Assembly: GCA_963691885.1 (NCBI GenBank)
Contig: OY829843.1
Location: 434,001-498,000 of the forward strand
Reading direction: 5' to 3'
Length of the DNA stretch: 64,000 nt
From: G963691885 sp963691885
Lineage (GTDB): Bacteria; Pseudomonadota; Alphaproteobacteria; UBA8366; Aestuariispiraceae
Numbering within the stretch: the stretch's first letter is position 1; every line of letters begins with the position of its first letter. The position numbers were made by a program, and so were the translations under genes. Under the pieces are notes generated by a model. It saw only the letters and a list, made by a program, of their open reading frames with translations. It made no database searches and had not been told where the DNA came from. This document shows positions 17,379 to 26,430 of this stretch, piece after piece.

Positions 17379-18760
17379 CGTCTCAAAAACTCCGGACTGG
17401 AAAGAAGCAGGGTCAGCGCCTCTGCCTCTCCATTGGCGACCCGCATCAAACGATATGTCTTTCGGCGCAGCAATGGGCCCAAAATCTCAAACCCGAAATC
17501 AATCGCATCCAGCGAGCCGGGAATACGGGTGCGCCCGGCAAAATCAGCGATCCAGCTCAACCTGTCCAAGAACTGCCCGTTGCTGGCCCAGGCCAGACTA
17601 CCATCAGGCCAGCGTGTTCCGTCCTGCATCTGAAAGGGCACCTGCCCCATCGCCCGCAAATCACGAAGGGCGGCTTCGCCATCATTCCGACCAAAGGCGC
17701 GATGAAGGGACATGACCAGATCCATCGGGGACTTATAGGCCTCCTGCTCATAGGCGAGCATACTGGGCAGATTGACCACCTTGCGCGCCATGCCGCCCGG
17801 CCCCCCATCGCCGGTAAACCCGCTTGCCAATTCCCGCCCGGTGCCTTTGGCAACACCGGCACCACGCAGATACTGCGCCAGCTTCAGACCCAGATGCTGC
17901 GCCGTCACCGGCGCACGTACGATCTTGTCCAGCGCTGCTTCCGCCTGCAGATCAGCGGCGTCGGGTATAACGACATCCTCGAATCTTTTCGGGCCAGGGT
18001 CGTGCCAGTCTTCACGAAACACAAAGGATCCAGGCCGTTCCGACCCCTGGGCACCAACCGTCCACCCCGTCAGCATTCTGGCCAGATTAACAATGTCGAT
18101 CTCTTGCACTGCCGCGCCTGGCCCATAGGTGAACTGGGTCAAAAGCGTTTCGGCCATCCGCAATTCCGGGCCACGACCGGTTCGCCTGCCCGCGTCAGAA
18201 CGGCTGCCAACAGACCGGACATTGTCCAGATAGATCAGCATCGCTGGATGGCGGACGATTGCCAAAAGCATTGTGTAAAAGCCGCGCGTTACATTTGGAC
18301 GAATAGCCTCCTCTTCAAAGGCCAGTACCAGGGGCATTACCGCCGGGCGGTTCATATTCAGCAGGAAGTGGTCCGACCAGAACCGGACAAGACGGTCCAG
18401 AAACGGGGTCCTGCTTTCAAGCATGGCTGTCAGGTATTCTGCCAGTTGAATATCCAGCTTCTGACGGATCTCAACCCGCCAGTCCTGAAGCGCTTTCCGG
18501 CCATTGGCCCGCAAAGCCAACATCTCGATCAGGATTTCGTTCGATCTGCGGCTGATCCTGGGACTCGGTCTGCCACCCTGTTCAACCTGCGCCATCAACC
18601 AGGGTTTCGGATCCGGATACAATTGGTTCATCTGGCCAGGGATCAATCCATAGCCAAGACGCGTTGCCGCAACAGCGGCCTGATCCGCGCGCTTGTCTAT
18701 TTCCTCCGGATATTCGCGGGCCATAGGCGTTTCCGATAGCAGCTCGAATACAGCAGGCAT
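17375..18760 (-). CDS. DUF1800 family protein
   Basis: 461 residues with the family start AATRLGYGLIPGQ and internal LVRFWSDHFLLNM, and C-terminal YRLMRVANGEAEALTLLLSSPEFLRR. No clear signal peptide is seen, whereas the DUF1501 partner has a Tat signal, suggesting hitchhiking export or cytoplasmic function. An internal ATG at codon 13 is an alternative start. First gene of the DUF1800-DUF1501 pair; the promoter is in the 199 bp shared with the divergent dimethylglycine dehydrogenase gene. Function unknown. Confidence 0.88.
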   Translation of the reverse strand: MPAVFELLSETPMAREYPEEIDKRADQAAVAATRLGYGLIPGQMNQLYPDPKPWLMAQVEQGGRPSPRISRRSNEILIEMLALRANGRKALQDWRVEIRQKLDIQLAEYLTAMLESRTPFLDRLVRFWSDHFLLNMNRPAVMPLVLAFEEEAIRPNVTRGFYTMLLAIVRHPAMLIYLDNVRSVGSRSDAGRRTGRGPELRMAETLLTQFTYGPGAAVQEIDIVNLARMLTGWTVGAQGSERPGSFVFREDWHDPGPKRFEDVVIPDAADLQAEAALDKIVRAPVTAQHLGLKLAQYLRGAGVAKGTGRELASGFTGDGGPGGMARKVVNLPSMLAYEQEAYKSPMDLVMSLHRAFGRNDGEAALRDLRAMGQVPFQMQDGTRWPDGSLAWASNGQFLDRLSWIADFAGRTRIPGSLDAIDFGFEILGPLLRRKTYRLMRVANGEAEALTLLLSSPEFLRR

Positions 18761-18854
18761 CGAACGGGATCGGTACCTGAATGCATTGTTCAGAACATCA
18801 GATTAAACACAGATTCGGCCAGTCTTTTGCAATGTTCAAAAACCGACGCAAGCG

Positions 18855-18868
18855 GACCAAGCTTGGTC
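18855..18868. promoter_or_regulatory. 14-bp perfect palindrome in divergent promoter region
   Basis: GACCAAGCTTGGTC lies midway between the DUF1800 gene and the dimethylglycine dehydrogenase gene. A perfect 14-mer in a divergent intergenic region is a plausible operator; no regulator gene is adjacent. Confidence 0.4.
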
Positions 18869-18959
18869 GCGTTCAGACCTTTACGGGTACCGGAACCCGA
18901 CGCATCATCAGATCATCCATTTCCATAACTTACGCGCATTTGTCGGGGGAGAGCACATC

Positions 18960-21386
18960 ATGAAATCGCATGTAAAAGTCGCGGTCATCGGCGGCGGGGT
19001 CGTCGGGTGCAGTGTTCTGTATCATCTGACGAAACTGGGCTGGAAAGACGTGGTTCTGATTGAGCGTTCTGAACTGACATCCGGTTCGACCTGGCATGCG
19101 GCCGGCGGCTTTCACACATTGAACGGTGACCCGAATGTCGCAAAGCTGCAGAGCTACACCATCAGTCTTTATAAAGAGATTGAGGAATTGTCCGGTCAGG
19201 CCTGCGGCGTCCATCGAACCGGTGGCATCATGCTGGCTGGTACCAAGGAACGCATGGACTTCCTGCGGGTTATGCGGGCCAAGGGTCGCAATCTCGGCCT
19301 TGAGCTTGAACTCATCACCCCGGACGAAGCGGCAGAACTGCATCCCCTGATCGACAAGAAACACTTTATCGGCGCGCTTTACGACCCGATAGACGGCCAT
19401 CTGGACCCCTCCGGCACAACCCATGCCTATGCCAAGGCGGCCCGCATGAACGGGGCAGAAATCTATCTGCGCAATCCGGTTAAGGATCTGAAGTCCAGAC
19501 CGGATGGCACCTGGGACGTCATCACCGAACAGGGCACGATACAGGCCGAACACGTGGTCAACGCCGGTGGCCTCTGGGCCCGGGAAGTGGGCCGCATGGT
19601 CGGTGTGGAACTGCCGGTCCTCGCCATGGAACACCATTACCTTTTGACAGAGGAAATGCCCGAAGTCGTGGAATGGAATGAATCGACCGGCAAGGAGATC
19701 ATCCACGCCGTTGACTTCGAGGGTGAGATTTATACCCGTCAGGAAGGCAAGGGCATGTTGATGGGTACCTATGAGCGCGCCTGCGTTCCCTGGTCAGAGC
19801 GTCAAACGCCCTGGGATTTCGGTCACGAACTACTGCAACCGGATCTGGACCGGATCTCCCCTTCCCTTGAGGTCGGGTTTAAACATTTCCCGCCCTATGC
19901 GAATGCCGGCATCAAGCAGATTATCAACGGACCTTTCACTTTTGCCCCGGATGGTAACCCGCTGGTTGGCCCGGTTCGGGGGCTTCCCGGATTCTGGTGC
20001 GCCTGCGGGGTCATGGCCGGGTTCTCTCAAGGCGGCGGCGTCGGTCTGGCGCTTGCGGGCTGGATGATCAATGGCGATCCCGGGTTTGACGTGTTCGGTA
20101 TGGATGTGGCCCGGTTCGGCGACTGGACGACACTGGCCTATACCAATGCCAAGGTCCGCGAAAACTATTCCAGACGGTTCCAGGTCACTTTCCCGAACGA
20201 AGAACTGCCTGCTGCGCGACCGCTACGCACAACACCGATCTATGATCGTCTGAAGGAACGTAATGCCGTATTCGGTGTCTCTTACGGCCTTGAATACCCG
20301 CTCTGGTTCGCGCCGGAAGGGGAAGAGGCGAAAGACGTTGTTTCCTATTACCGGTCGAATTCCTTTGAACCCGTCAAAGCGGAATGCGAGGCCGTGCGGT
20401 CCAGCGTTGGACTGATCGAAACCTCAAGCTTTGCGAAATATGAGGTGACCGGACCGGATGCGGAAGCCTGGTTGAGCCATATGCTGGCCAACAGAATGCC
20501 GCACACCGGGCGGATTCTGTTGTCCCCCATGCTGAACCCGGAAGGAAAAGTGATCGGGGACTTCACCGTTGCCAAACTGAAGGATGAGCATTTCTATCTG
20601 TTTGGTTCCGGCCCCGCTGAACAATACCATATGCGCTGGTTCGAGGCGCATCTGCCGGAAAACGGCGTTACCCTGAAATCTGTTGGTCTTGATCTTTGCG
20701 GGCTCTCTGTGGCCGGGCCAAAATCCCGCGATGTTCTGCAAAAGGTCACCGCGACCGATCTCTCGGGCGACGCGTTCAAATTCATGGATTTCGCCCAGAT
20801 GGATCTTGGTATGGTTCCAGCACTGGTTGGACGCCTGACCTTCACCGGGGATCTTGGTTATGAAATCTGGGTCAAACCCGAATTCCTGTGTCGTCTGTTC
20901 GATGACCTGATGGAAGCAGGTGAAGAGTTTGGCATGAAACTGTTTGGCGTCCGGGCCCTGCGGTCCCTCAGCCTCGAGAAAGGGTTCGGGTCCTGGGCGA
21001 CAGAGTATCGTCCGATCTATGGGCCGTTCGAGGCGGGCATGGGCCGCTTCGTCGACCTCAAAAAGAATGACTTTGTTGGTCGCGATGCCGCGTTGCAGGA
21101 AAAACAGGACGGCCCGGCCCTGAACCTCGTTCTACTCGACATTGAGGCGGCGGACGCTGACGTCATCAATGACGAGCCGGTCTTCAAAGATGGAAAGGTG
21201 GTTGGCTGGGTGACATCGGGCGGTTACGCTCACCATGTCGGAAAGTCGGTGGCGTTGGGCTATGTCCCAGCGGAAATCGCCTCAAATGGCGGTGATTTCG
21301 AAGTTGAGGTGATGGGGCAAATGCGCCCGGCCCAGCTTCTGAAAGAACTGCCCTTTGACCCGAACGGGGAAAGAATGCGGGCCTGA
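18960..21386 (+). CDS. Dimethylglycine dehydrogenase-type FAD/GcvT oxidoreductase
   Basis: 808-residue two-domain enzyme. The N-terminal DAO-type FAD domain has GGGVVG at 11-16 and STWHAAG at 43-49, where His46 matches the covalent flavin histidine of dimethylglycine and sarcosine dehydrogenases. The C-terminal GcvT-like folate domain starts near residue 410 and holds SFAKYEVTGPDAEAWLSHM and FTGDLGYEIWV. Such enzymes demethylate dimethylglycine or sarcosine, passing the carbon to tetrahydrofolate. Proximity to the choline importer supports dimethylglycine, but a related N-methyl amino acid cannot be excluded. Start is ATG after GGGGGAGAGCAC. Confidence 0.88.
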   Translation: MKSHVKVAVIGGGVVGCSVLYHLTKLGWKDVVLIERSELTSGSTWHAAGGFHTLNGDPNVAKLQSYTISLYKEIEELSGQACGVHRTGGIMLAGTKERMDFLRVMRAKGRNLGLELELITPDEAAELHPLIDKKHFIGALYDPIDGHLDPSGTTHAYAKAARMNGAEIYLRNPVKDLKSRPDGTWDVITEQGTIQAEHVVNAGGLWAREVGRMVGVELPVLAMEHHYLLTEEMPEVVEWNESTGKEIIHAVDFEGEIYTRQEGKGMLMGTYERACVPWSERQTPWDFGHELLQPDLDRISPSLEVGFKHFPPYANAGIKQIINGPFTFAPDGNPLVGPVRGLPGFWCACGVMAGFSQGGGVGLALAGWMINGDPGFDVFGMDVARFGDWTTLAYTNAKVRENYSRRFQVTFPNEELPAARPLRTTPIYDRLKERNAVFGVSYGLEYPLWFAPEGEEAKDVVSYYRSNSFEPVKAECEAVRSSVGLIETSSFAKYEVTGPDAEAWLSHMLANRMPHTGRILLSPMLNPEGKVIGDFTVAKLKDEHFYLFGSGPAEQYHMRWFEAHLPENGVTLKSVGLDLCGLSVAGPKSRDVLQKVTATDLSGDAFKFMDFAQMDLGMVPALVGRLTFTGDLGYEIWVKPEFLCRLFDDLMEAGEEFGMKLFGVRALRSLSLEKGFGSWATEYRPIYGPFEAGMGRFVDLKKNDFVGRDAALQEKQDGPALNLVLLDIEAADADVINDEPVFKDGKVVGWVTSGGYAHHVGKSVALGYVPAEIASNGGDFEVEVMGQMRPAQLLKELPFDPNGERMRA

Positions 21387-21462
21387 TACGCGCACGCGCT
21401 TTCATCCCCATTCTCGGGACACGGTCTGACCGGTTGCGATGAGAAACAGAACGGGGATGAAA

Positions 21463-22482
21463 ATGGCTGGCAAACACCTGACACTTGAAGAGGCAGATGC
21501 GCTGGTTGTGCGCATTCTGGAAGCGAACGGATGTGACACGGCAAATGCCCGCGCCGTCGCCAACACAATCATGGCGGCCGAGCGGGACATCTGCCATTCC
21601 CATGGTGTTTTCCGCCTTCCCGGCTTTGTCGCCAGCCTGAAGAGCGGCAAGGTCGACGGGAAGGCAAGCCCGACGATTGAAAAAACGGCACCCGGCGTCT
21701 TGCGGGTTGACTCCCACGGTGGCTTTGCGCCTCTCCCCCTCGAATTCGGTCGGCAGCCATTGATCGATCTGGCCCGGGAACAGGGTATTGCGGCCCTGTC
21801 ATTGGTCGATCTCTATCACTTCTCCGCCATCTGGGTGGAGGTTGAAGCCATCGCCAAGGAAGGCCTCGTTGCCTTTGCCTGGACAGCGGCCAGTCCCATG
21901 GTGGCCCCGGCGGGCGGAACAAAGCCGCTCTTCGGCACGAACCCGATGTCCTTTGGGTGGCCGCGTCAGGATGGCCCGCCCATGGTCTTTGATCAGGCGT
22001 CCGCCGCGATGGCCCGAGGCGATGTCATGATCCATGCACGGGATGGAAAGACCCTGCCACCTGGCATCGGCATTGATGAGAATGGTGCGGAAACGACCGA
22101 CCCCAATGCCGTACTTCGCGGGGCCCAATTGCCCTTCGGAGGATACAAGGGGTCCGCAATTGCGCTGATGATTGAACTGATGGTCGGTGCGATGATCGGC
22201 GACCTGTTCAGTTTTGAAGCCGGCCAGAAAGGACCAAAAGACGGTGGCCCACCGTCGGGCGGTGAGTTGATGATCGCCATCGATCCTAACCGCTTTGGCG
22301 CGGGGGATGAATGGCGCCGCCGGGGTGAAGACCTGTTCGCGGAGATCCTGAAACAGGAAGGGACGCGTCTGCCCGGCGATCGCCGCCTGGCCAATCGCAA
22401 GACCACACCACAAGACGGCATTACCGTGCCGGACGCGCTTTATGAACAACTTCTTGGGCTGCTGCCGGAAGGGGAACGCTAA
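21463..22482 (+). CDS. Ldh-family NAD(P)H oxidoreductase (DpkA/malate-lactate type)
   Basis: Member of the Ldh/DpkA family that reduces 2-oxo acids or cyclic imino acids. The family block RDICHSHGVFRLPGF (His45, His47 counted from the chosen start) and PFGGYKGSAIALMIELM are present, and LPPGIGIDENGAETTDP is typical. It resembles delta1-piperideine/pyrroline-2-carboxylate reductase more than malate dehydrogenase. ATG 21463 has GGGG at 6 bp; starts at 21439 and 21457 are also in frame. It follows the dehydrogenase by 76 bp and precedes the FMN-fold gene by 2 bp. Confidence 0.82.
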   Translation: MAGKHLTLEEADALVVRILEANGCDTANARAVANTIMAAERDICHSHGVFRLPGFVASLKSGKVDGKASPTIEKTAPGVLRVDSHGGFAPLPLEFGRQPLIDLAREQGIAALSLVDLYHFSAIWVEVEAIAKEGLVAFAWTAASPMVAPAGGTKPLFGTNPMSFGWPRQDGPPMVFDQASAAMARGDVMIHARDGKTLPPGIGIDENGAETTDPNAVLRGAQLPFGGYKGSAIALMIELMVGAMIGDLFSFEAGQKGPKDGGPPSGGELMIAIDPNRFGAGDEWRRRGEDLFAEILKQEGTRLPGDRRLANRKTTPQDGITVPDALYEQLLGLLPEGER

Positions 22483-22484
22483 CC

Positions 22485-23120
22485 ATGTCAGAAAATGCCA
22501 TCCCCGATGATATCAGTCTGGTCACAGATGCAGATGCCCTCAAAGCCCTTCACAAAAAGCCGATGAGCCGGTCCACCGACAAGGTGCTGGGCGCGCTCGA
22601 TCATCACTGCAGATCGATCATCGCCCTTTCCCCCTTTTGCCTGATTTCCAGTCAAAGCCCTGACGGTGCGGATATCTCACCGCGCGGGGACCCGCCGGGC
22701 TTTGTTCGGGTGCTGGACGACAATCATCTTCTTCTGCCCGACCGGATCGGAAACAACCGCCTCGATAATGCGTTGAACTTTCTGCAGAACCCGAAAATCG
22801 GCATGCTGTTTCTGGTCCCCGGTATGGGGGAGACGCTACGCGTGAACGGTACGGTCCAGATCACGGACGATAAACGCCTGCTGGAGCCCCTTGCGGTTCA
22901 AAACAAGGTGCCCACAACTGGACTTCTGATCACGGTCAGTGAGGCCTTTGTGCATTGCGCCAAAGCGCTGCACAGATCAGACCTGTGGAACCCCGATGCC
23001 CAGATCGAACGCAATCAGATCGCATCCTATGCAACGATGCTGGTCGACCATTGCGAAGGCCTGACGCCCGAAGAATCGGATCGCCAGGGTAAGATTATGG
23101 CAGAACGGGGCCTCTATTAA
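22485..23120 (+). CDS. Pyridoxamine-phosphate-oxidase-fold FMN-binding protein
   Basis: 211 residues of the MSMEG_1061-type split-barrel FMN family: FCLISSQSPDGADISPRGD, then LLLPDRIGNNRLDNALNFL and an IGMLFLVPGMGETLRVNG strand-loop block. These proteins are putative FMN oxidoreductases of unknown substrate, not true PdxH. It is 2 bp after the Ldh-family gene, so the three plus-strand genes from 18960 likely form one operon. Confidence 0.85.
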   Translation: MSENAIPDDISLVTDADALKALHKKPMSRSTDKVLGALDHHCRSIIALSPFCLISSQSPDGADISPRGDPPGFVRVLDDNHLLLPDRIGNNRLDNALNFLQNPKIGMLFLVPGMGETLRVNGTVQITDDKRLLEPLAVQNKVPTTGLLITVSEAFVHCAKALHRSDLWNPDAQIERNQIASYATMLVDHCEGLTPEESDRQGKIMAERGLY

Positions 23121-23426
23121 TTAGTCAGAGTTTGTTTCTGTATCTGCCTCTTCAGGCGGCGGATTTATGCAACTGAAATGTGCCACCAGCCCGTCTGCAG
23201 CTTCTACCGTTCTCAAGAATTTTGGGATCTTTTCAAATTTCAGACAGGCATCGCCCGCTTCATGGGCAGCACTTGCCAGCGCCTCATCAATTTCCTCAGC
23301 ACTGTCAGCGCTTATTGCAACGGTAACGTCCGATGGTGTTGCTGTAACAAGGTCGGGATCGGATGCACAGCCTGCCAGAACAAGCAGGACAAATCCTCCT
23401 AACAGAGTTGATAAAACACGGATCAT
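23121..23426 (-). CDS. Small lipoprotein of unknown function
   Basis: 101 residues with a lipoprotein signal (MIRVLSTLLGGFVLLVLAGC, lipobox LAGC, acylated Cys19). The mature part is short and acidic with a C-terminal Pro/Glu/Asp tail and one further Cys pair (ACLKF, FSCINPP) that could form a disulfide. Its stop codon abuts the end of the convergent FMN-fold gene with no gap. No family recognised. Confidence 0.7.
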   Translation of the reverse strand: MIRVLSTLLGGFVLLVLAGCASDPDLVTATPSDVTVAISADSAEEIDEALASAAHEAGDACLKFEKIPKFLRTVEAADGLVAHFSCINPPPEEADTETNSD

Positions 23427-23491
23427 TATTTTCTCTCCTCAATAGCATTCATAAAAATCAGCTGAGTATAGAAATGCATCTATGCGGTAAT

Positions 23492-23497
23492 ATTATA
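23492..23497 (-). promoter_or_regulatory. Candidate -10 box for the small lipoprotein gene
   Basis: Perfect TATAAT on the minus strand, 66 bp before the lipoprotein start, in an AT-rich 144 bp gap. The -35 is unclear. Confidence 0.3.
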
Positions 23498-23570
23498 CCC
23501 CATTTATCTTTGGCGATACAGAAAACCGCTTGATCCGGCCCGATGGCGACTGCGTCACCTGTCAGATGGA

Positions 23571-24479
23571 TTAAGAGGGACTTTGGGTTTTCGCCCGTGG
23601 CTGTGTAAAAGCCAGACCTGTCAGCACCATGATGGTCGAGATGATGATGGTCAGGGTCAGGTCCTCTGACAGGATCAGCGCCCCCCAAAAGATGCCAGCA
23701 GGGGTTACGATATAGGCAACCTGACTGCCAAAGACAGCGCCCCCATGGGACAGCAGGAAAATCAGACCGGCATAGCACCCGATATGGATGACCGACATCG
23801 CCAGGATCGCAACCTCCGCCTCGCCCAATCCGATCTCCACCCTAAACTCGATACCCATCGCGACCATCGCCAGAAACAACAGGCCGACAGCAACCGCATT
23901 CATGCCCCAAAGGGCCGTCAATGGGTGGAGTCCCTCGGGCCGACGTACAGAAATGTAAAGGTTCTCAGCCGTATAGCTGACACTGACAATCAGGGCCACG
24001 CCGATCCAGAACAGATCGGAGGTCGACCGTGCATCGGTTCCGGGTTGCACAAGCAAAACAACCGCTGCGAAACCCAGCGAAATTCCGATCAATCGCCGTA
24101 TTGTCGCCTGCTCAAAACGCAGAAGGAAGGAAGCCAAAAGAGTCATCATCGGAATAAGGGCGAAAACGATCGCACGAATACCAGCGGGCAATTCCTTGGC
24201 CACATAGAGTGTCAGGGCATGCGGAAAGGCTGTACCCAGAAAGCCGGTCAGGGCAAAGAACCGAATATGCCTTGCATCCAGAGGTGGACGGCGTCTGAGT
24301 ATCAGCAAAATCAGGGTTAACAGCACAAAGGTCAGGACCGTCGACCAGAATGTTACAGCCAGAGGATCGAAACCCGTCGATGTTGCAATCGTTGCCAGAG
24401 AAACGGTCAGGCCCCAGCCCAACCCAATTGTCACCAATATGACCCGATACCAAAAAACCCTATCCAGGGAGACCTTCAT
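23571..24479 (-). CDS. DMT family transporter (EamA)
   Basis: 302-residue ten-helix transporter of the drug/metabolite superfamily, formed of two EamA repeats (first from VILVTIGLGWGLTVSLAT, second from FWIGVALIVSVSYTAENLYI). Efflux of amino acids or metabolites is typical for the family, substrate unknown here. Its start lies 20 bp inside the upstream HAD gene, so it is the last gene of the cho operon and may export a choline-pathway product. Confidence 0.9.
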   Translation of the reverse strand: MKVSLDRVFWYRVILVTIGLGWGLTVSLATIATSTGFDPLAVTFWSTVLTFVLLTLILLILRRRPPLDARHIRFFALTGFLGTAFPHALTLYVAKELPAGIRAIVFALIPMMTLLASFLLRFEQATIRRLIGISLGFAAVVLLVQPGTDARSTSDLFWIGVALIVSVSYTAENLYISVRRPEGLHPLTALWGMNAVAVGLLFLAMVAMGIEFRVEIGLGEAEVAILAMSVIHIGCYAGLIFLLSHGGAVFGSQVAYIVTPAGIFWGALILSEDLTLTIIISTIMVLTGLAFTQPRAKTQSPS

Positions 24480-25206
24480 TTTTTAAACCAATATCCTGTA
24501 ATAAATCTGGCAAGGCCGTTACCGACGGCAAAATATAGTCAGCCAACGGGGAAAGCATTTCGTGATCCGTATCCCCTGTCAGAACCCCGACCGTTCGCGC
24601 ACCAGCCGCCCTGCCCGCCTCCAGATCATGGGTGTTGTCGCCCACCATCATGACGGCTTCCGCGCTAACGCCCAGATGGTCGACGAAGGCGGTTACCATA
24701 CCGGGACCCGGTTTGCCACCAAATCCGGAATCATACCCGGCGGCGAAACTCATCCGCCCCATGAGGTTCTGCTCTGCCAAAGGACCGGTGGCACCAAGCG
24801 TTGCCGCGATGCCACCCACCGTATCATTCGTCGCGATACCGAGTTGAACCCCAAAGCCCAGCAATTCATCGAATAACGGGCCGAGATCCGCCAATGGCTT
24901 CACCGGCAGGTTCATGGTCATCATCGGAGTTAACAGGTTTTCGATCACATCCGGATCTCCAAGATGGGACGGCATACAAGCGGCCCAGACCTCTGCAATA
25001 TCACGCACAGTCCCGGCAACGAGTGGAGTTCCAGGCAGGGTCCGGCCGGTTTCCCTGTCCCAGCCGCCAGCTTCCATCAAGCGCTCGGCCCGGTCCTGAC
25101 GGCCGTCTCCAAAAAACAAAGCCGCCCGCCAGTTGGCCTCTTCCCAGGTTGCGGCGTAATCAATCAGGGTGCCGTCTTTATCAAACAGGATACCGGCAAT
25201 GCTCAT
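24460..25206 (-). CDS. HAD family phosphatase (phosphoglycolate-phosphatase-like)
   Basis: 248-residue haloacid-dehalogenase-type hydrolase. Motif I is LFDKDGTL with nucleophile Asp9 and Asp11; motif II ATNDT; the lysine and motif III follow in GFGGKPGPG and MMVGDNTHDLEAG. A helical cap (residues 20-90) makes it a C1-cap enzyme. It begins 3 bp after choV and overlaps the EamA gene, so it is embedded in the choline-import operon; a role on phosphocholine or a related phosphoester is only a guess. Confidence 0.87.
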   Translation of the reverse strand: MSIAGILFDKDGTLIDYAATWEEANWRAALFFGDGRQDRAERLMEAGGWDRETGRTLPGTPLVAGTVRDIAEVWAACMPSHLGDPDVIENLLTPMMTMNLPVKPLADLGPLFDELLGFGVQLGIATNDTVGGIAATLGATGPLAEQNLMGRMSFAAGYDSGFGGKPGPGMVTAFVDHLGVSAEAVMMVGDNTHDLEAGRAAGARTVGVLTGDTDHEMLSPLADYILPSVTALPDLLQDIGLKNEGLPG

Positions 25207-25209
25207 ACT

Positions 25210-26430
25210 CTAGGCCTTGCTCTCTGCAGCGCTCGCCCCTTGGTGGTTCGACTGCCGCAGGATGCCTTCATAAATCTCTGCATCACCGCAAACACCAACA
25301 CAAGTGCCACCCTCTTCCAGCAATACCGGTAAACCGGATCGGTGGCGCAGATCAATGACTTTACGCATTGAAAGGTCAGAGGGTGCCATGATTGCGCATT
25401 CACCGGCCACACCGGCGACCTCATGGCTTTTCACAGGGACCGGCTTGCCCGCGACAATCATGTTGAGCTCACCATCGCCGGCTTCGGTTTTCAGGCGACA
25501 GCGACCGGTTCCATCGATCTTGATCAATCCGTTATCATCCCGGCCGCAATCGGACAGCGCTGTCATGAGGGAACGCGCCTTCAACACATCAAGCGGGTTC
25601 ATATGGGCAACGAAATCGGCGACATAGCCGCTCGCCGGATTGAGGACAATGTCTTCTGCCTCACCATATTGCACGATATGGCCCGCTTCCATAATCGCGA
25701 TGCGGTTGCCAATCTTCAATGCCTCGTCAAGATCATGACTGACAAAGATGATGGTCTTCTTCAGGCTGCGCTGCAGTTCCAACAACTCATCCTGCAAATG
25801 CGTGCGGATGAGCGGATCCAACGCCGAAAACGGTTCATCCATCAACAGGATGTCAGCATCAGTTGCAAAAGCGCGGGCCAGCCCAACCCTTTGCTGCATG
25901 CCACCGGACAATTCATGGGCGTATTTGTCTGCCCATTTATCCAGTTCTACCAGCCGCAGTTTTTCCTGAACGATGGCGTTCCGCTCGCCCTTTTCCATGC
26001 CGCGTAATTCAAGACCCAGGCCGACATTTTCGGCAACGGTTCGCCAGGGCAGCAGGGCAAATTGCTGAAACACCATGGCAATGCGGCCCGTTCGCATGCG
26101 GCGCAGGTCGGTTGCACTGCAATTCGCCAGGTCCACCGCATTGTCCCCGTCCCGAACCAGGATAGAGCCACGCGTAACCTTGTTCAGGCCATTTACCGCG
26201 CGCAGCAATGTGGATTTGCCAGACCCGGACAGGCCCATAAGAACACAGATCTCGCCCTCGGCCACATCGATCGACGCGCCGGTAACACCGATTACGGCAC
26301 CGGTCGCCGCCAGTATCTCTTCGCGGCCACCACCATTGTCCAACATGGATACAGCACGGTTTTCAGCTGCCTTATCTTCGAAAAAGACGATGTCTACATT
26401 GTGAAATTCAACAGCATTTTGCCGATTCAC
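25210..26430 (-). CDS. choV: Choline ABC transporter ATP-binding protein
   Basis: ATPase of the ChoXWV importer (ProU/OpuA class). The 406 residues show Walker A GLSGSGKST at 66-74, signature LSGGMQQRVGLARAFA and Walker B ILLMDEPFSALDPL. The C-terminal 120 residues resemble a degenerate CBS-type regulatory domain (LRHRSGLPVLLEEGGTCVGV), typical of osmolyte importers. Overlaps choW by 4 bp. Confidence 0.94.
   Translation of the reverse strand: MNRQNAVEFHNVDIVFFEDKAAENRAVSMLDNGGGREEILAATGAVIGVTGASIDVAEGEICVLMGLSGSGKSTLLRAVNGLNKVTRGSILVRDGDNAVDLANCSATDLRRMRTGRIAMVFQQFALLPWRTVAENVGLGLELRGMEKGERNAIVQEKLRLVELDKWADKYAHELSGGMQQRVGLARAFATDADILLMDEPFSALDPLIRTHLQDELLELQRSLKKTIIFVSHDLDEALKIGNRIAIMEAGHIVQYGEAEDIVLNPASGYVADFVAHMNPLDVLKARSLMTALSDCGRDDNGLIKIDGTGRCRLKTEAGDGELNMIVAGKPVPVKSHEVAGVAGECAIMAPSDLSMRKVIDLRHRSGLPVLLEEGGTCVGVCGDAEIYEGILRQSNHQGASAAESKA

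Noticed and set aside
17702..18739. A 345-codon open frame antisense to DUF1800
   Set aside because: It overlaps a clearly conserved gene and shows no domain or start signal.
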